This document shows, piece after piece, positions 39,800 to 39,810 of a stretch of 39,810 bases of DNA; the first letter of the stretch is position 1; every line of letters starts with the position of its first letter. A model generated the notes under the pieces. The model was not told the origin of the DNA. It saw only the letters and a list, made by a program, of their open reading frames with translations, and searched no databases. Source of the DNA: Flavobacteriaceae bacterium (GTDB taxonomy: Bacteria; Bacteroidota; Bacteroidia; Flavobacteriales; Flavobacteriaceae); assembly GCA_947451475.1 (NCBI GenBank), contig CANFZC010000018.1, positions 1-39,810 on the forward strand, read 5' to 3'. Made by a program: the position numbers and the translations under genes.

Positions 39800-39810
39800 A
39801 GTCTGTCTGG

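Noticed and set aside
1..39810. Prophage, transposon, integrative element or defence island
   Set aside because: No transposase, integrase, phage structural, toxin-antitoxin or restriction gene is recognisable; both tRNAs lack a neighbouring integrase or a repeated 3' end.

Overview
The window comes from a Bacteroidota chromosome, most likely a Flavobacterium-like member of the Flavobacteriaceae. Three things point there: promoter boxes of the TAnnTTTG type in front of many genes, with no strong Shine-Dalgarno signals; six very large secreted proteins ending in type IX secretion (T9SS) type A sorting domains (xxYPNPxxx ... GVYLxxI ... KKLIIE); and a mevalonate-pathway operon. I see no insertion sequence, prophage, CRISPR array, rRNA or integrase.

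Layout. 1-456 holds tRNA-Asp, its terminator, and about 315 gene-free bases rich in hairpins. 457-2330 holds an orphan gene on the minus strand with an 11-bp repeat array upstream, then a two-gene secreted protein/lipoprotein unit; the lipoprotein carries a TonB C-terminal-like domain. 2347-4388 is an overlapping glycosyltransferase/flippase-like membrane protein pair. 4496-7753 is a secreted zinc metalloprotease with a T9SS signal. 7849-11966 are plus-strand housekeeping and small genes: ruvC, hemW, a cyclase-family hydrolase, a GNAT, an MmcQ/YjbR protein and a PH-SHOCT protein. 12030-17761 mixes an M20 dipeptidase, tRNA-Leu(TAG), a membrane-anchored coiled-coil protein, a DUF885 lipoprotein, an NTF2-like protein and an RsuA/RluB pseudouridine synthase. 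17893-20862 is the mevalonate decarboxylase - mevalonate kinase - UbiA prenyltransferase operon, divergent from tspO (20951-21427). 21470-38493 is a 17-kb head-to-tail array of five giant T9SS-exported proteins. 38585-39799 is an HI0933-type flavoprotein.

How it fits together. The five giants share a C-terminal half (EF-hand-like SdrD-type segment, DUF11-like segment, a T9SS-associated DPND block and the sorting domain) but have different N-terminal heads: CUB/FN3 mixes, a choice-of-anchor-L domain, a PPC-like region, or 22 leucine-rich repeats. Each has its own -7 box 21-24 nt before its ATG, and four of the five have their own terminator. They look like a locus of duplicated and head-shuffled surface or secreted proteins rather than one operon.

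The least expected signal is a pair of 55-bp elements (1261-1315 minus, 31827-31881 plus). Each is built of exactly five 11-bp units: the first begins TTACTAT, the middle three are TAACTAT-like, and the last is TAAnnnGGTAG. The four-base tails differ between the two loci. I know of no named element with this structure.
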